This document shows positions 24,300 to 37,829 of a stretch of DNA of 64,000 nt, piece after piece (within the stretch, counting starts at the first letter, position 1; each line of letters opens with the position of its first letter). The notes under the pieces are model-generated. The model made no database searches, was not told the origin of the DNA, and saw nothing but the letters and a program-made list of their open reading frames with translations. A program made the position numbers and the translations under genes. The stretch comes from Phoronis australis (taxonomy: Eukaryota > Phoronida > Phoronidae): NCBI GenBank assembly GCA_002633005.1, contig NMRA01000104.1, forward strand, positions 429,255 to 493,254, given 5' to 3'.

Positions 24300-27185
24300 A
24301 TTTTTATCAGCGCCCTCTCGTGTTCCGTTCTTTCACAGTCTATCTGTTGTTCTTTCTTTTTTGTCTCTGAGTCGTGAGGCAGTCTTCGTTTCGTTGCTGC
24401 TGTGGTTTGTAGTTTTCATACATCTCAAGACCGCTGCTGTAATTCGCGTTACTGTTCCCTATCGGTTTAGTTTCGAATCAGCGCCCACTGTCGGTGTATT
24501 TTCAGGCGAAATGACTCCTTTGCAACCATTTTAGTTGACCGCATATGAATTGATACGTAATTGTTTCGTTTCACGCAAAATAATAGATAAGAGATAATCG
24601 TCTATATAGAATTGACTAATTGAAATCATTATCTTGAGTTGCAAATGACGCACTCAATGACTTTCATAACATAAATTTCAATAATTAATAACAGAAATTG
24701 ATGCGTGAGTGAAACACTAATGGAAAGCCGTTAATAATATTTGTCAACACACGATTTTTGAGACAGATTTGACTAAAATATGACGTCTTCAAGTGTATAT
24801 TGATCAACAGACCCATGGGTTAAGAAGTTAAATGTAATAAAGTATAAAATACAGAATTGGTTGGCAATGGTGACGTCAGCTTTCATTGGCGACCTAAGGT
24901 TTCCGCTGAATCCCATTTGGCGAGTTGGCGTTAAGCTAAGCATCGAGCGCTACCAAGTGAATCAAAGTTATGTGGGTTAGAAAGATGTCGAATTTCGGCT
25001 AACTTCGAAATATCATATCTCTTGCAGCGCTTTTTATCGCCCATCTTACCAGATATTATTATTTTTACATATTTTAATTTATTTTCATCCCTATTCTTTG
25101 TACTTGTATTCTATAATAAAATGCTGTATTCTGTCATAATAAATGATCTTATTTCTGCGGTAACGGCCTTGTGGCCCCCTTTTTATCGACCATAAAAAGA
25201 TTCACTTTTGCCAAAGGGCTATAATAAATCCTTTTAAGGTTATCGTAAAAACAAAAATGCATAAAATTTTAAATGAAACATAGTTTACCAGATCTCATCT
25301 TCAAGAATCATATCAGACAAAATGTGGTCGTGTTGTTGATTTTCTATGAATATTCTTTTTTTTTTGTTTTAAATTAATTTTACTTGAAAAACATATACAA
25401 GTGACACAATGGCAGATTGGCATGGAGTTAGCAACTAAACCCTAAATGCTTTTGTCGTAAAGAAAATGCCTATTTTTACTAATTTAGCTTCCACACTTCT
25501 GTAAATATTAGGCTGAATGTACAGATTAGTAGATAAGGCCTACACGGCATTAACATAAAAAAGAAGGCCCTATCCATTAGCACCACCTAGTGAATGTAAA
25601 GTCTTGGTTACAGTTGGTCAATTCGTTCGTGACGTCACACACTTCGCTCATCCCTCTGTTCCAAAAATGGTGGGGTGACTCAGAATGTAAGGAAGAACCA
25701 GGGCGACAACTATACATGACGAATATTTGCTCAGGCAATTTAGGCTTAGTATAATACAGCAACGAAATTCTTCATTTTGTTGAATTGAAACACAACGTGG
25801 CGTTTGATTTTGACCACAATACGGCCGAAATGGTATTCTAATGACGTGACGTGTCCCCTGGATGGTCTTTTAGATGTAAAACACGAGGGGAACATGTCTT
25901 CCAAGATCCCACTACATCATAGCAAAGTATACATGTATACATGTAGTGATAGAAATCGTTTGCTTTATGGCTCATGTATTTAGACTGTGTTTTTACGAAT
26001 CCTATCTCTTCTCTAATCTATCATCTAACCTAAAATGTCAACTGATAAAATGATGAATGTACGAGACTTAATTTAAAATATGTTTTGAGTGTTCATCGTT
26101 GTAACGCACTGGGGTCTTTTATTTCGACAGTTGGCCTGCAACTTCAACTTGTAAATACCAAAGCTGTCTCTAAACGTTCAAAAAGTAGAAATCACCAAAA
26201 GTGGTAAGCTCCAAGCAGCGTCATAGATACCCCGCATGTACATGTATGATAGTCATAAATAAACAAATACAAACCTTTTATCCAAACCCGTCGACGAATA
26301 CATTCACCAAATCACAAACATCGCGTCACCTCTAATTCAAACGTTTTATAACCGCTAGAAGCTTTTCACCGTCTTCTAGGTGGGTAACTATAAAAATCCA
26401 ATACTTCGATTTTTATCGAGTGCGTTACTATGCGCGACAATGGTCGCTATTGTCTGACACAAGCCAGCGCTGCTAGTGGTTTATTCATGAGTGTCATGCC
26501 TCGCTGCAGTCGCTTTCCTGGTTACTGGCATGTTTAATTAAATAGAAAAGTCACTCGGAAAATTAAATAGCAGATTAAAATATGCGCACAAAACGCAATA
26601 AAGAACACCCTGATCCGATTTGAGTAAAACACGCACACTTGCAGGCACACGTGTTCGTAAGATTTGCATCGCGGTGCAATAACTAAAACTCGAAGCGAGC
26701 TTTAAATTCTATGAACAAGAAATGCCTCTGCCACGTTTACGGCTTTAGCGATAGATGGCGTGACACTTACTTTTCAGGTTGGAAATTTCGATTCTGTTCC
26801 TTTTTGTTGCAGGGGTGCGGCTTAGCGGTAATCGCGAGCTTTAGCTTTTAAAAAAGCTCGCGATTGCACGAGACCACCAAGTACATGCAAAAGGTCTATG
26901 AGAAGCCAACATCGCATGTCAAGGTGTTGACTGACATGAGGTGTGCCAATAATCAATCGGAGTTTTTAACAGTTCCTAGTTTTATATTGTTGAGTAATCT
27001 GTAATTATTTACTTTTATTTAAAACATCACGAAAGACTGCACACACAGAAATGTACGTGTTCTATGTTACGGATAATTTTCAGTATCCTGTAGGTAAATG
27101 TTTGCTGACTGCTTTCGCCACAGGAGGCGCTGTTTTTAGTGCGTCTCTTCCGACCGTGTGACTGGATTAGGGTATTTTGCCCGAA
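24300..27185. other. No gene recognised
   Basis: AT-rich non-coding sequence. A small perfect stem (AATCGCGAGCTTTAGCTTTT with its complement) lies at 26831-26868. No coding or RNA gene is supported. Confidence 0.4.
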
Positions 27186-27189
27186 TCTT

Positions 27190-27362
27190 TTGACATGGAC
27201 AGGATTTAGGGGGTGCAAGGGGGCGATGCCCCCCTAAAATTCTCCTAGATTCCATTTGGCAGTTCGGGGGGATGCGAATGTCTGACGGACAAAATCCTGG
27301 CTAATACTCTGTTCTGCCCACCCCNNNNCCCCCCAACTCAAAATCCTGGATATGCCCCTGTG
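27190..27362. mobile_element. MITE-like element with an N gap
   Basis: Starts ACAGGATTTAGGGGGTGCAA and ends with AAAATCCTGGATATGCCCCT, whose complement AGGGGCATATCCAGGATTTT is a common terminus of small DNA transposons in animals. The inner sequence is C/G-rich and contains the four-base gap 27325-27328, probably at a homopolymer. Confidence 0.5.
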
Positions 27363-28009
27363 TGCTGTTACCGAAATATGCTATGTAAGTTCTTTATAAC
27401 TTGATATTTTTGTGACTGAACTGCTAAATATGAGTACGTTGTTACTAACTTTGCAGTTTTGACAGTTATTAGTTGTGTTCATTAGCCAGTGTTTGTCTGT
27501 TTTACAAGTCACGTCTCTTCTAATGAGTGCGATCATTTCGGACATTTTTGTGACCGAGTCGTATGTAATTTAGTCTATAGTGTGTTACTGTGGGCTTCTG
27601 CTGTGTTGCTTCCTTTTTAGGTGCTGACTCCAGTTTTTATGAGATTCATTTGACTGTTTGCATCTATGTTCACGGGCCGTAGACTGGGCCAGTCGCTGGA
27701 ATTTTTTTATTATCTCCGCAACTTTCTACGCACAAGGTGGCCGACAAACATGAGAGTGAAGTTATTTTTGTGAATTTGAGTTTCATCTATGGTTGAAGTG
27801 CTATCATGAGGGAAGAAAAACGATTTCTGAGATCAGTCTCAACACGCAATCGAACTCAGTCACAACCTCGACCGTCGCAGTCCAACGCTTGACTATTGGA
27901 GAAAGATATTATACACTGTAGTTGTAACTGTAATATATTTGTAGTGGAGTTAAAACATACAACACTTAATAAGGTAAAGCATTCTTAGCGCAGTTAAGTG
28001 GTTTCAACA

Positions 28010-28337
28010 AATGGCTGGCAGACAACGTGCAATAGTACTCTTGTCGTTTTCCACATACATCATGGGGCGGTTGTCGGCTTGCTAAGAGCCGGTAATCATA
28101 GAAAACTTGGCGACTTGTAACCAGTGCGACGAAAAACACCACCTTTCACTGGAACTTGCCATAATCGAAAGGACTGGTCCGTTACTTTACTTGCGATCTG
28201 ATGGCCCAAACATTGTCAAACGGAGGATCGTCTGCTTGGGACTCGGGACGTCGGCCGTGTGTACTATCCCTGCCTACATGTTGATGTACTGCAATTATTT
28301 CGAAAGTTTACAATATCCTGAAAATAACTACACCTGA
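28010..28337 (+). pseudogene. Possible TMEM70/TMEM186-like remnant
   Basis: A frame beginning ATG at 28011 (MAGRQRAIVLLSFSTYIM...) meets one TAA at 28082. It then stays open in the same frame to 28337. The second part has GPLLYLRSDGPNIVKRRIV followed by a hydrophobic run ending IPAYMLMY. This resembles the G-x-L-x-Y...VK...TS...P-[YF] pattern of the mitochondrial TMEM70/TMEM186/TMEM223 family, where a basic N-terminus serves as a targeting signal. The C-terminal half of that family is missing. It could be a decayed copy, an exon of an unrecognised gene, or chance. Confidence 0.22.
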
Positions 28338-28339
28338 TC

Positions 28340-29590
28340 AAGTGCCACCTGAGTTCCGATACGATACCAAAGTCATATACACAGGGCAAATAATAACACA
28401 AAGATATTTTTAACACTAGACCAATAGAAAATGTGTCACATTCTTTACCGTCATTAAAATATTTCCCAACTTAATCTTTTTTCAACCGAATTGCGCAAGA
28501 GCCTTTTCAATAGAAAGCCCTTCGTCCGCTCGTGATGATGTATGATTATAGCAGACGCAAAATATAATTAATTAACTTTATAAATAATTATCATTTTGCA
28601 TAGCTATATCTTATTTTTCCAAAAACAAGATGGTTTCCAAAAATGCGAAAAATAACATAGAATGTAATAATTGGTTGATTAAGTATCAGTCCACGGATCC
28701 ACCGACCACTGTACAGCCAACAAGCGGCAAGGTGGGGGGTCAGCCATTCAGATCCATGTTTAGTCTGATAAATCACATTAGGGATGAGAGAAATTGGGTG
28801 AAGTATGACACCACAAACTTTGGTGGTTTAGGAGATGCAAGGGAAGTGTTCTTGGGGGCAAAATGAGGCAATTTCTTGGTGTGGAATGAGTCATTTTTGA
28901 CCAAATTTTCTATTTCAGTTTCTGCTTCAAACAGAATAGTTTCTGAACAATTTTGATATCACATGATAGGTTCATGACCAATGCCAGTAAAAACGGCACC
29001 GACACTGCAATATCGGTTACCATGGTAACACTAGAACTGTTTCCGTGGAGGTACATTTCCTTCTTGTGAAAAACCAACAGTAAGTTGTACCCTTATAGCG
29101 AAGCTGTCCCCGCGAGAAAACTAAAAATAATAACATGGACATGTAGAAGACTCCATGCCCTTGAAATTAATACTATAAAAACTTTGTCAGCCCTTCAGGC
29201 AGGCTTGATAATAGGTGTCTGAATTTCACTATTTTCAGACCGCGTATGTGTATTTGTCATGTTAAATCAGTCACTAGTTGTGCGCCGTGGTATAATACAA
29301 CAATTAAAAGAATTGGTTTGCTTAAATGTTTTTTATTAATTTTAAGGACACTAGCATTCACACTAAAATATGAAATTATGCTAAATTTGTTCATTCAACT
29401 CGTCTGAATAGCAAACTAAAGCTTACAATGCGTTAGTTGAATGATGGCTGACCTAAAGTGCGGGTTTGTGAATCTATCTATTTATCTGGCACTGCCAGTC
29501 GCATCGAATGTGGTATTTCAACAAATTGCGGAGAGAAACAACTTTGGAAACTCTTGAGAAATGCACAAGGTATAGAGCGAGACATTTGAG
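28340..29590. other. No gene recognised
   Basis: No domain in either strand; the open frame 28630-28866 (+) is unassigned. Confidence 0.35.
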
Positions 29591-29594
29591 CACC

Positions 29595-29794
29595 TTATAA
29601 GAGTACGTGGAGCTGATGTGGAGGTGGAACGTGTCCTCCTGAGAAGTAGTCTGTCTCAGTGTCTTCCTCGTAGGCAGGTGTGCAGCAGGAGCTACATAAT
29701 CTACCGTCAGTGTTAGATTCACTTGCCCGAATCATCGTTACAACACTCGAGATATATTGCTGTCGCCAAAGACACTGTGAACATCCACTGCTCA
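29595..29794 (-). CDS. Candidate terminal exon, unknown protein
   Basis: A minus-strand acceptor with a pyrimidine tract (GATTTCTCCTCTAG) is followed in phase 1 by 66 codons including the stop. The peptide is Cys-rich at first (SSGCSQCLW, LCSSCC) and then acidic and polar (PAYEEDTETDYFSGGH, VPPPHQL), as in the cytosolic tail of some membrane proteins. No upstream exon was found and no family is recognised. An overlapping frame (29722-29474) is also open, which weakens the call. Confidence 0.2.
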
Positions 29795-29869
29795 CTAGAG
29801 GAGAAATCTGATAGAGCCTGATAGAGGTCTGAGAAATGACCAAAGACTTTAAGTCAAGGTTCAACGTCC

Positions 29870-32800
29870 TGCTTCGTGTGAGCTCAGGTAGGAATCACTA
29901 AACTCCAGGATCTGACTCTGAGGGATATTTTTAGAAGCACGTCATTCATGCAAAAATACTTTTATTGTCACACCGTGATTGCTTATAACTTGGGCCTTAT
30001 TGCTTAATCATATCTCATTCAAATGTGTTGATGTTTATGCAACTACATGAATACACATTGGCATAGAAAATAGGTAGTCATCATAACTTTTCATAACAAC
30101 CACCAAATGTGTAACATGACATCTGCCCATGAACTACTTTTAGAGACTAGGGAGTATGTTATGTCTGCCAATGAATTTCTGCGATTATGAAGTTAATTAA
30201 ACATGCTAAAGCCGTCAAAAATATTGGAGCCTTCACTTTAGCTTGGTATTCATATTTTCTGAGCCGAAATGGCCACATAAAATTTAATATGTTTAATTTT
30301 TTCATTAATACAATTTTAGGAATCAGGAAAGGCTTATGCTGAATAAGTGGCTTCTGCTGAAGTTGAAGACTTGCCGATTATTAGTAAAGGTTGGGTATGG
30401 AAAAGTTCACAACCAGCAAGAAGGTACCCTTCTGGACAACTAAGTGAGGGGGCCAGAGAGAGGCCGTAAAGTCTACTCCCAGAAGATATGTCAAAGAGAA
30501 TTTGTAGCTTGAGGAACTAGTCGGGGAAAAAGTATTTGTCAAAGATTACTGGCTTATACCACAACAGGTCCAAAGTAATTTGTTGAGATAGGCCACTCTC
30601 AGCAAATGTGGGGAAACTGGGACAGAGGAAGTGGAGTATGCATTGAAAGAGTCAATCTGCGATTGTCAAGGATGTGGCATTGTAAAAATTCAAAGGGAGG
30701 AAACAGTACAGTGGCTGGACCTGTAAATACTCTGGCTGATCTGCTAAATCCAGTGGGGGCATTATTGTATCAGCACAGCTGTGTAGGGAAGTAGGCTCGT
30801 GTGTTGTCGCAAGCTTTGTTTGCACCACAACTGCTTGTGTGAACAGCACAAATCTAAAATTTACCTAGTCTAAGACTGAATTTTTCTCCAGGCACGGATC
30901 GTGATCCTGGGCCACACGGTAATGGTACATTTTGTTTAGCCACTGGATTTTTTGGTCTGACAGGATTTCTCAGTGTGGCCATCACATTTAGACGATTTCT
31001 GACCACTGTACTGTTCCTTTTCCTTGAAGATGCATAATTGATCTGAATTTATGTTTCCGCATTTTATTTACCATTATAGATTTTTGTTTGTAAATGGGTA
31101 TATATTACTGACATTTGAGACCCTGTTGCAGTTAGGCTGGTTTTGTTAACTTATCTTTCTACCTGGGTTGTAAACCCATATTCTGTCCAGGAGGTAATAA
31201 ATTTTGATTTAGACCATTTACCTCTATAAACTTTGCTCAGTTTGTTCCTTATCCAGATGGGAAGTGATTTCTGGAATTATAGCGAATTGACAGTTTGCTA
31301 TTCCTTGAGACCATGCTGTGTGTTTAAAATCACACACTATTAGTCTGGTCTCTAGCAATTGCATATTGCCAGATCTTTCAAAGTTCTGAAATTGCTCAAA
31401 AGTGACCTGGAAGTATACCTATTTCGTGATGGTAAAATGTCTAAATCAAAAGTTGTTTTATGTGATTTTAGGCGAGTTTATGTCCACTTCAAATGATTTT
31501 TGTTGCAGTTCTGAAAAGTATTGGCACATTAGCTCTGGTGGCTCCTTGTTTTTTTGGCGAACTGACCATTTTATGGTTCCCATGGGTAATTTTGTTACTG
31601 GTCTAGTATGTATGTACAACAGTAATCGTAGGGCAATTGTAATGCAAACCATGTTGCAAAAGTATTTTTTCATGACCATTTCATTGTAAAATGCTGCCTA
31701 ATTGGAACCGACAAGCCAATTGTTCATTTTGTGGTGGTTAGTTTTGATAAGGACATTGATGTGGTAAATACAGCTACCTCAAGTTTGTGAAGAAGAGATT
31801 TCCAGTGTTGTCAGCGATATTGCGAAATCACTTTTTCGCAGTGAGACTACATCACCTTAAATGTAATTCAGTCTCTGGTTGCTATTTTATATTTTTTTCA
31901 CAAAGAATATTTTCAACTTAGATGAGTTGTCTGTGAGGTAGGCAATTTTCAAATAAGATAATGAATAAAATTGTCAAACATTGTTTTATTTTTTAGATGT
32001 GTGATCTTCCTATAAGTGATTACTTTTAAAAAACCTGTGCAGAATTTGATCTTTACTCTTCATTTAGAGGAGAATAAATCCATAAACCTGCATTGTCTAG
32101 AAATTTTACTCAAACTACATATTACAGGGTTGGGGATTGGAATCTTAATACAACAGAGTCTGAACCCGTACCATGAGCAATACAACACAATACACGGATA
32201 TAAAAATTTGGTGTTTAGGTTCCACATAATAAAGATATAATGACGAGCATTTATCGGCAACGGTCTGATGTACAATGATATGACCGATGGGCGAAAAACA
32301 TGCGACGAGTTGCCACAGACAGTGATGGAGTTTGTCTTGTCATTCGAATGTTTTTAGAGAACTGCAAACCCGGTATTTCGTCAGGAAAATTTCTGCGGTC
32401 TTTTGTTTTAAGTCGTGGGAAAAACTGCGGTCATGCCACCAAACTTATCATTCATTTGATATTACAATGCATTGCATGAACATTTGATCAACAGAAAATT
32501 TGACTTGAATACATGTATGTGTGAAGAAATACCCATGAGGAAATTGCAAAGTAAAACAACTGTAAATCAAAATAACCTACATTTGTCGAGTTCATGTCTA
32601 ACCCTGTTCACTGCGGAGGACATAATCGGCTATTTACAAAATGGAGCCATGTACGGTACTTAGGGGTACTATAGCCCAAAGTGATAAGTAGTAAAACGTT
32701 TAAACATTCAGGAGGAACTAACTTGTTGGAAAATATCGAAAAATATGAAGGACAATCGGATTTTACGGTGCTCACGCATCGATCTCAGATACATGAAAAT

Positions 32801-33950
32801 TTCTCATTTTAGTACATTTGAGGTGCCAAAATGTATAACTAATAAACTGGCTGACAAAGATTTTATTTTATGCAATGAAAGTAAGATGTTTTGTCAACAT
32901 TTTGGCTAAGTTTCATTCTCATAACAGTGGGGGCAGATTTGGTACAGCAGTGTACTGAACACAACCTCAAAATGGCATAATGGGGGGCAATGTAGTAAAA
33001 CTACTAAATGAGGGTGGTAAATCGGAATCGTGTTTCAAGACATCTGTGTAACAATCTATAGGCGCCACTAAACAATGCCAAGTGAATAATAAATCAATAG
33101 CTTCCATTCAAGGAAAAATATGAACACTTAAAACTGGACAGTTTTTATACCGTGAAACATGGCTGCGAAACCGTAAAATGTGTTTGAACCTATAACTTTA
33201 GAAAAACACAATATTTTGAGGAAATATTGTACCGCTGTTTATAGATCCCATAGGACTACATATGTGCCAAATTTGGTGAAAATCGGCTGACCCCCACCTT
33301 GCCGCTCATGGTTGGTGCTCTCGTGGACTATTACTTAAGAAATTAGTCAACAAATTAACTTGTAATGTTAATTAATTGAGTGTGTAATAATAACATCACA
33401 CGGAAATGAACCAGAAATGACCAATTATGGCAACAGTAAATTTGGTCAGGCATTTATCCAAAATTATGCATCTTCGCATATTAATTGGACCTTTGGTGCC
33501 GTTTGTTGCAGCTACATGTACATTATTAAGTAAAAATTCAGGATGTAATAACATTTATGAAAATGCAATATGCTAATTACCTTAACTCCTACGTGAAATT
33601 TTCAGATAAGAATTTTCTGCTAGACAAAAATGGGCAAACATCTATTATGTACCTTTGAACTAAACTGTGGATAGCTTATTACATTGGTTGCAGTTTAGGA
33701 CTTTGCGCAGAATTTCAGAAATATATTCATTTCTTTATTAAACATTAGTGATACTGGTGAGTGTACATGTACATGGACCTGTAGTGTGTGTGTCACTTAA
33801 ACCATGCAGATACATTGGAACAGTTTATAACAGTTATGTTACTTAAGAAATTGTCCTTTGGAATATAACAATGTTCATAACAGGGTGAACACATCATTTG
33901 GAGCACCCGTTGCATAGTTGTCAAAATTCGCGATAGACAGTACTACTGTT
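29870..33950. other. Long gene-poor stretch
   Basis: Several short open frames exist, none with a known domain. Around 30380-30800 two frames are open in turn over about 400 bp, which may be a decayed unrecognised ORF. I see no tandem or inverted repeat of note. Confidence 0.35.
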
Positions 33951-34319
33951 TGAGGTGGCTAGCCATCACAACTGCCTCACATTCGAGAAGCAGAAAATAC
34001 GGATAAAAGCAGGACATCTGGATCAATGTCAAAACGCAAGGGCGAAATATTCCCCGCAACACACGAAAACGTCCCGACGGCGTTTTATTTGTTTTTGTTT
34101 TTTTCGAACGGGTGAATGTCACAAAAAAATAAACGTCCGATTTTTTTTTCCTTTTTGCCGAAAAATATGGCTCATAGTATTGGGGGATAGCGGGAAAACT
34201 TCAAAGAGTTTGACAGTCCGCCAATAGCGGGGTAGTTGGAAAGTACGGTCTTGGATTATTGTCAGTACATGGTAAACTTTTCATTTGTTTTTTTTTATTT
34301 CATGAGTATAGGTAAATGC

Positions 34320-34680
34320 TTTGATAAACTTACTGCTCAGAAATAGAACAAAGATGAAAGCAACGGTAGCTGTGCATTGAACTTGTAACATCTCCTGAAA
34401 ATAGTTAAATAACAACAATATTTCATATTGTAGTTACCGAGGAATCGGCGCCTGAGTTGCAGACGACGTAATATTTAGCTGCAATTGAAAACTGAGACGG
34501 AACTGTCATATAATTAAGCCCTGTTCCGAATGTTACGATTGAGACCTGATTGTGCGTTGAGTGTTACTCACACTGTTGCATATTGCATTACTTTACACTA
34601 TTTTCTGAAAGTTTGATGATCTAATCGGCTTTTGAACTTTCCATGACATAGGTCGCTGTTCAAGTGGTGCGGGAGAGAAA
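34320..34680 (+). repeat. Dispersed repeat, copy 2 (pair with 3600-3985)
   Basis: Collinear with 3600-3985; this copy carries an extra GGCGCCTGAGTTGCAGACGA block near 34447. It is non-coding. Confidence 0.6.
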
Positions 34681-34744
34681 TACGGAAAACATTATTACAT
34701 GGCCTTATTTCCCCCTACTGATTCAACGCGTATGAGCTAAATAC

Positions 34745-34925
34745 ACTCCTTACGATATCGCATCGGTTTGTAAATTTATCATTTATAATTGCAGAACAAA
34801 TACTTTGAAACCAAATGTCATTTTGCTATGCAAATATACACTCGTAAGTTACGTTATCACAACGGTTTGTAAACTTATCATTCATAACTGCGGAATAAAT
34901 ACATAGAAACCAAATGTCCCTTTTG
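34745..34925 (+). repeat. Tandem duplication of about 95 bp
   Basis: CGGTTTGTAAA-TTATCATT followed by GAAACCAAATGTC is present twice (34764 and 34862), with about 10 percent divergence. Confidence 0.75.
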
Positions 34926-35159
34926 CATCTATAAACCTAGCATTTTCTAAGACTGAAGCTCAAAAGATACAGAAACCATGCTATTCCCTCCACACCATCG
35001 AAATGTCCCGCTTTAGACACGCAGCGACAGTAATTTTCCACACGACATACATGTAGTCCTAGTTCCCGTTCAACTAAAAGAAAAAACAGAGCGTTTCGTG
35101 GTTTCTGCGGCACCCACAATTTCCCTTTCGACTAAAAAACAAGAAAAACGCTGAGCACG

Positions 35160-35900
35160 AACGCGAACCTGTGAGGTCGGCATTCTTTGCTTACTACGTC
35201 ACAGTGTTGACCTACATTTTCGCATTCAGTCTCGAAATCACATGGACGGTAACAACGTGAAAGCGGCTGATCTCGCATAAGTGCACGACGTGAGTTGCCG
35301 ATTTATGGTAAAAGATCGTTCAATTTATGCATTTTTATGTTTTTAGAAAATCAAGTTAACCAGGAGACGGTATAGCTTACATGTAGTGCATGTGCCTTAC
35401 TCGGTTGTACGGTTTGAAATAAGACCTTTGTTCTGACGTCCTCGTCTCAGAAAAGCCACAGTAATAATCGGGCGGTACTGGGTGGCTCATGTGCCAAAAC
35501 ATCTCAATTTCGGTAATACTTCATGAAAGCAAATGAGAAGAATGCTTTCATTAGAAATATTCAAAGCAAATGGGAATAACTGAGAGTTTATGAATTAAGC
35601 ACAACGTTTTTGCATTCTTGTTGAACTTCACTTTTGTTGTCAAAAATGACAACTAAGAATTTTTTTACCTGGGATATTGATTGTTTTCACTGGGGGCAGA
35701 ATACAATGATGTACCCCAGTCGGCACCTATTTTCTGAAGCCACAACCCAGTTCTAACGCTGTGACCCGTCTGGTGACTCACACGTTCGCGTTCGCGTTAA
35801 CTATTGTAGCCGATGTTCTCTTTTGGGAAACAACACTTACTGGAGCATGAACCTGTGACCTCTGGTGATTCCCACGCGTTCGCGTTCAACATGTAGCCGA
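35160..35900 (+). repeat. Inverted dispersed repeat, arm 1
   Basis: The blocks at 35172-35235 (TTGACCTACATTTTCGCATT) and 35778-35815 (ACGTTCGCGTTCGCGTT) occur reverse-complemented and in reverse order at 41880-41940 and 41035-41075. Two local GTTCGCGTT blocks (35790 and 35880) also form a partial tandem pair. Confidence 0.55.
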
Positions 35901-36362
35901 AGCTCTCTACAGACGCTGTCGTATTTGTGTTATGCTGAGAACCTTCTGGCATAGACCCAGATGGCCCAGTTTTTGTCCGGAAGTCCCGCTTTTCAATCTA
36001 GATGTCACGTTCTTTCATTCTCGAATGTGACCGTGACAACAATGCAACATGTACGTGTTCAAAATAACATGTCTCTTTCTTGTTAATACTGTTCTTCTCC
36101 AGAGTTAATTTTCCTAATTAACATAGCAACCGTAAAATGTGATTCAATGATACTTTTTTAAGGTATCACACATTACATGTATCAGGATTGCTAATTTTTA
36201 CTTTCTGAAGAGATGCGTTTGTTTCTAAACTTCTATCTAACGTCCTACAATGTTTTGAACTATCCACAGTATATTTCAAAGCTACATAATAGATGTTTGG
36301 CCATTTTTATCTATTAGAAAACCCTTATCTGAAAATTTCGGAAGGCGTTTGGAGAAATTAAT

Positions 36363-36518
36363 TTATACCACAATATTAGCATCAAATGGCAAATACAACC
36401 GTGTAATAACCCATTTAGTTATCTCACTAGTGAGATAACATTTTGGTGGGAAACCGAGGGTGGTTTCGAACCTGGGCCTCAAGAGTTTCGAGTCGCCGAC
36501 TTTACCACGACACCACTC
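36363..36518 (-). mobile_element. tRNA-derived SINE, copy 2
   Basis: Read on the minus strand: GTGGTGTCGTGGTAAAGTCG, a B-box-like AGGTTCGAAACC, then a body with AAATGTTATCTCACTAGTGA and a tail ending ATATTGTGGTATAA. It shares the whole layout with 44067-44222. B box GGTTCGANNCC and the preceding A-box-like segment are marks of a pol III promoter. Confidence 0.78.
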
Positions 36519-36779
36519 AGCGACTGACGTCATAGAAAGCGCAACAATCGCATGCTCAGCAAAGGGCATTTTACCGACATTTATACGTTATGAAAAATAA
36601 GACGCAAAATTTTAATTCAGTGATTTTTTCTCTCGTGCTCTCTCACTTGTAAATCACCGATCTCCAATTTGAATGCGGGTATCGTGTAGTCGGGATCCTT
36701 TGACTTGAGCATTATACTCAGTTACTATTGGTAACCTACTTTAGCAGACGATATTTTCCCTGTCGAAGCTTAGCGTGAT

Positions 36780-37165
36780 AAAATGTGTAGTAAGCTATAA
36801 TAGTTGCTAAACCTTAATTTATAGATTCACTTTATTTCGATTTTGTTTAAATTTTCAATTGGTTTTGAGTAAAAGCGTTACTTGACAAAAATAGCTCGAC
36901 TTTTCTTAAAAGGTCACGACCTCCGACCCCGGGCCTCTGACATAGAAAGTAGTTACAAAGCCGAGGCGAGTCGAGAAAAGTAGATCGATTCATTGCAATG
37001 TTTCTCGTTCAGAATGTGGTATAAATAGATTATTACATGTTCTAAGTCGTTATGCCCCGTTATCTAGAGCCAGAGTGGCGATAATTCTCCAAAATCCACT
37101 CGGGTTCTAGATAACGGGGGATATCGACTGAGAACATGCAATAATCTATATTTATTATTTGTCCT
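36780..37165. mobile_element. Foldback element, partial diverged copy
   Basis: Matches the right half of the 15040-15728 palindrome (AGCTATAATAGTTGCTAAAC, AAAGGTCACGACCTCCGACC, ATAGAAAGTAGTTACAAAGC) and ends in the GTTATCTAGAGCC hairpin. The left half is missing. Confidence 0.85.
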
Positions 37166-37169
37166 GGGT

Positions 37170-37829
37170 ACACACTTTTGGTATCCTATTAGAGATCCGG
37201 TGGTGCTTAATCATGTGAATGTTTTTAAGGAAAGTGTAAACTATTAAAATAGTGTAATACGTCTCGGTGGCTTAATGTTAGTCTTGCAGTTAGGCAGTGG
37301 TAATGTCCTCGACCGGCTTCCCGAATCGCGGAATCGCAAGCAGATGGTCCTCCATTTAGATGAAAATTGTTTGGATGAAGTTTTCGGTGACAACAGTTCT
37401 AAACTTACCTCGTTTCTACTAAACAAACATCCTAAGCCAAACCCTATATATTCCATAGCAAGAACCAACACCGGAACCGAACAAATGCAACCAAACTCCA
37501 CGCATGCGCGTCCTAACCTCAGCCGCGCGTGATTGAAGTTGGCACTCCAGGCTTACAGTTCTATATAAAATACAGGGATCGACGCTTAGCACATTGTCAA
37601 ACGGCAAATTTCCCAGATCGCCAAATGAGAAATGAGTTTGGCTTTTAAATCAAGGAAACCCCGAATGCGACGAAAGGAAAATTCTGGCATTCAGAAACGA
37701 TGCAGACATCGATGGAAACAGTAGAACATGAAAAACCATCTGAATTTGAAAATCGGGACAACTGGGTTAATGTAAGCCAGGAGGCGGACGACGTTTTTTT
37801 TCTCTTTTTCTTTATAATAGAAAACAAAA
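37170..37829. other. No gene recognised (downstream of gene D)
   Basis: Two opposed open frames of about 85 codons overlap at 37244-37532. Neither shows a domain. On the minus strand, TATAAAG at about 37815 could be a weak polyadenylation hexamer for gene D. Confidence 0.3.

Noticed and set aside
37244-37532. Opposed 85-codon frames
   Set aside because: Overlapping frames on both strands without domain or splice context; probably chance.
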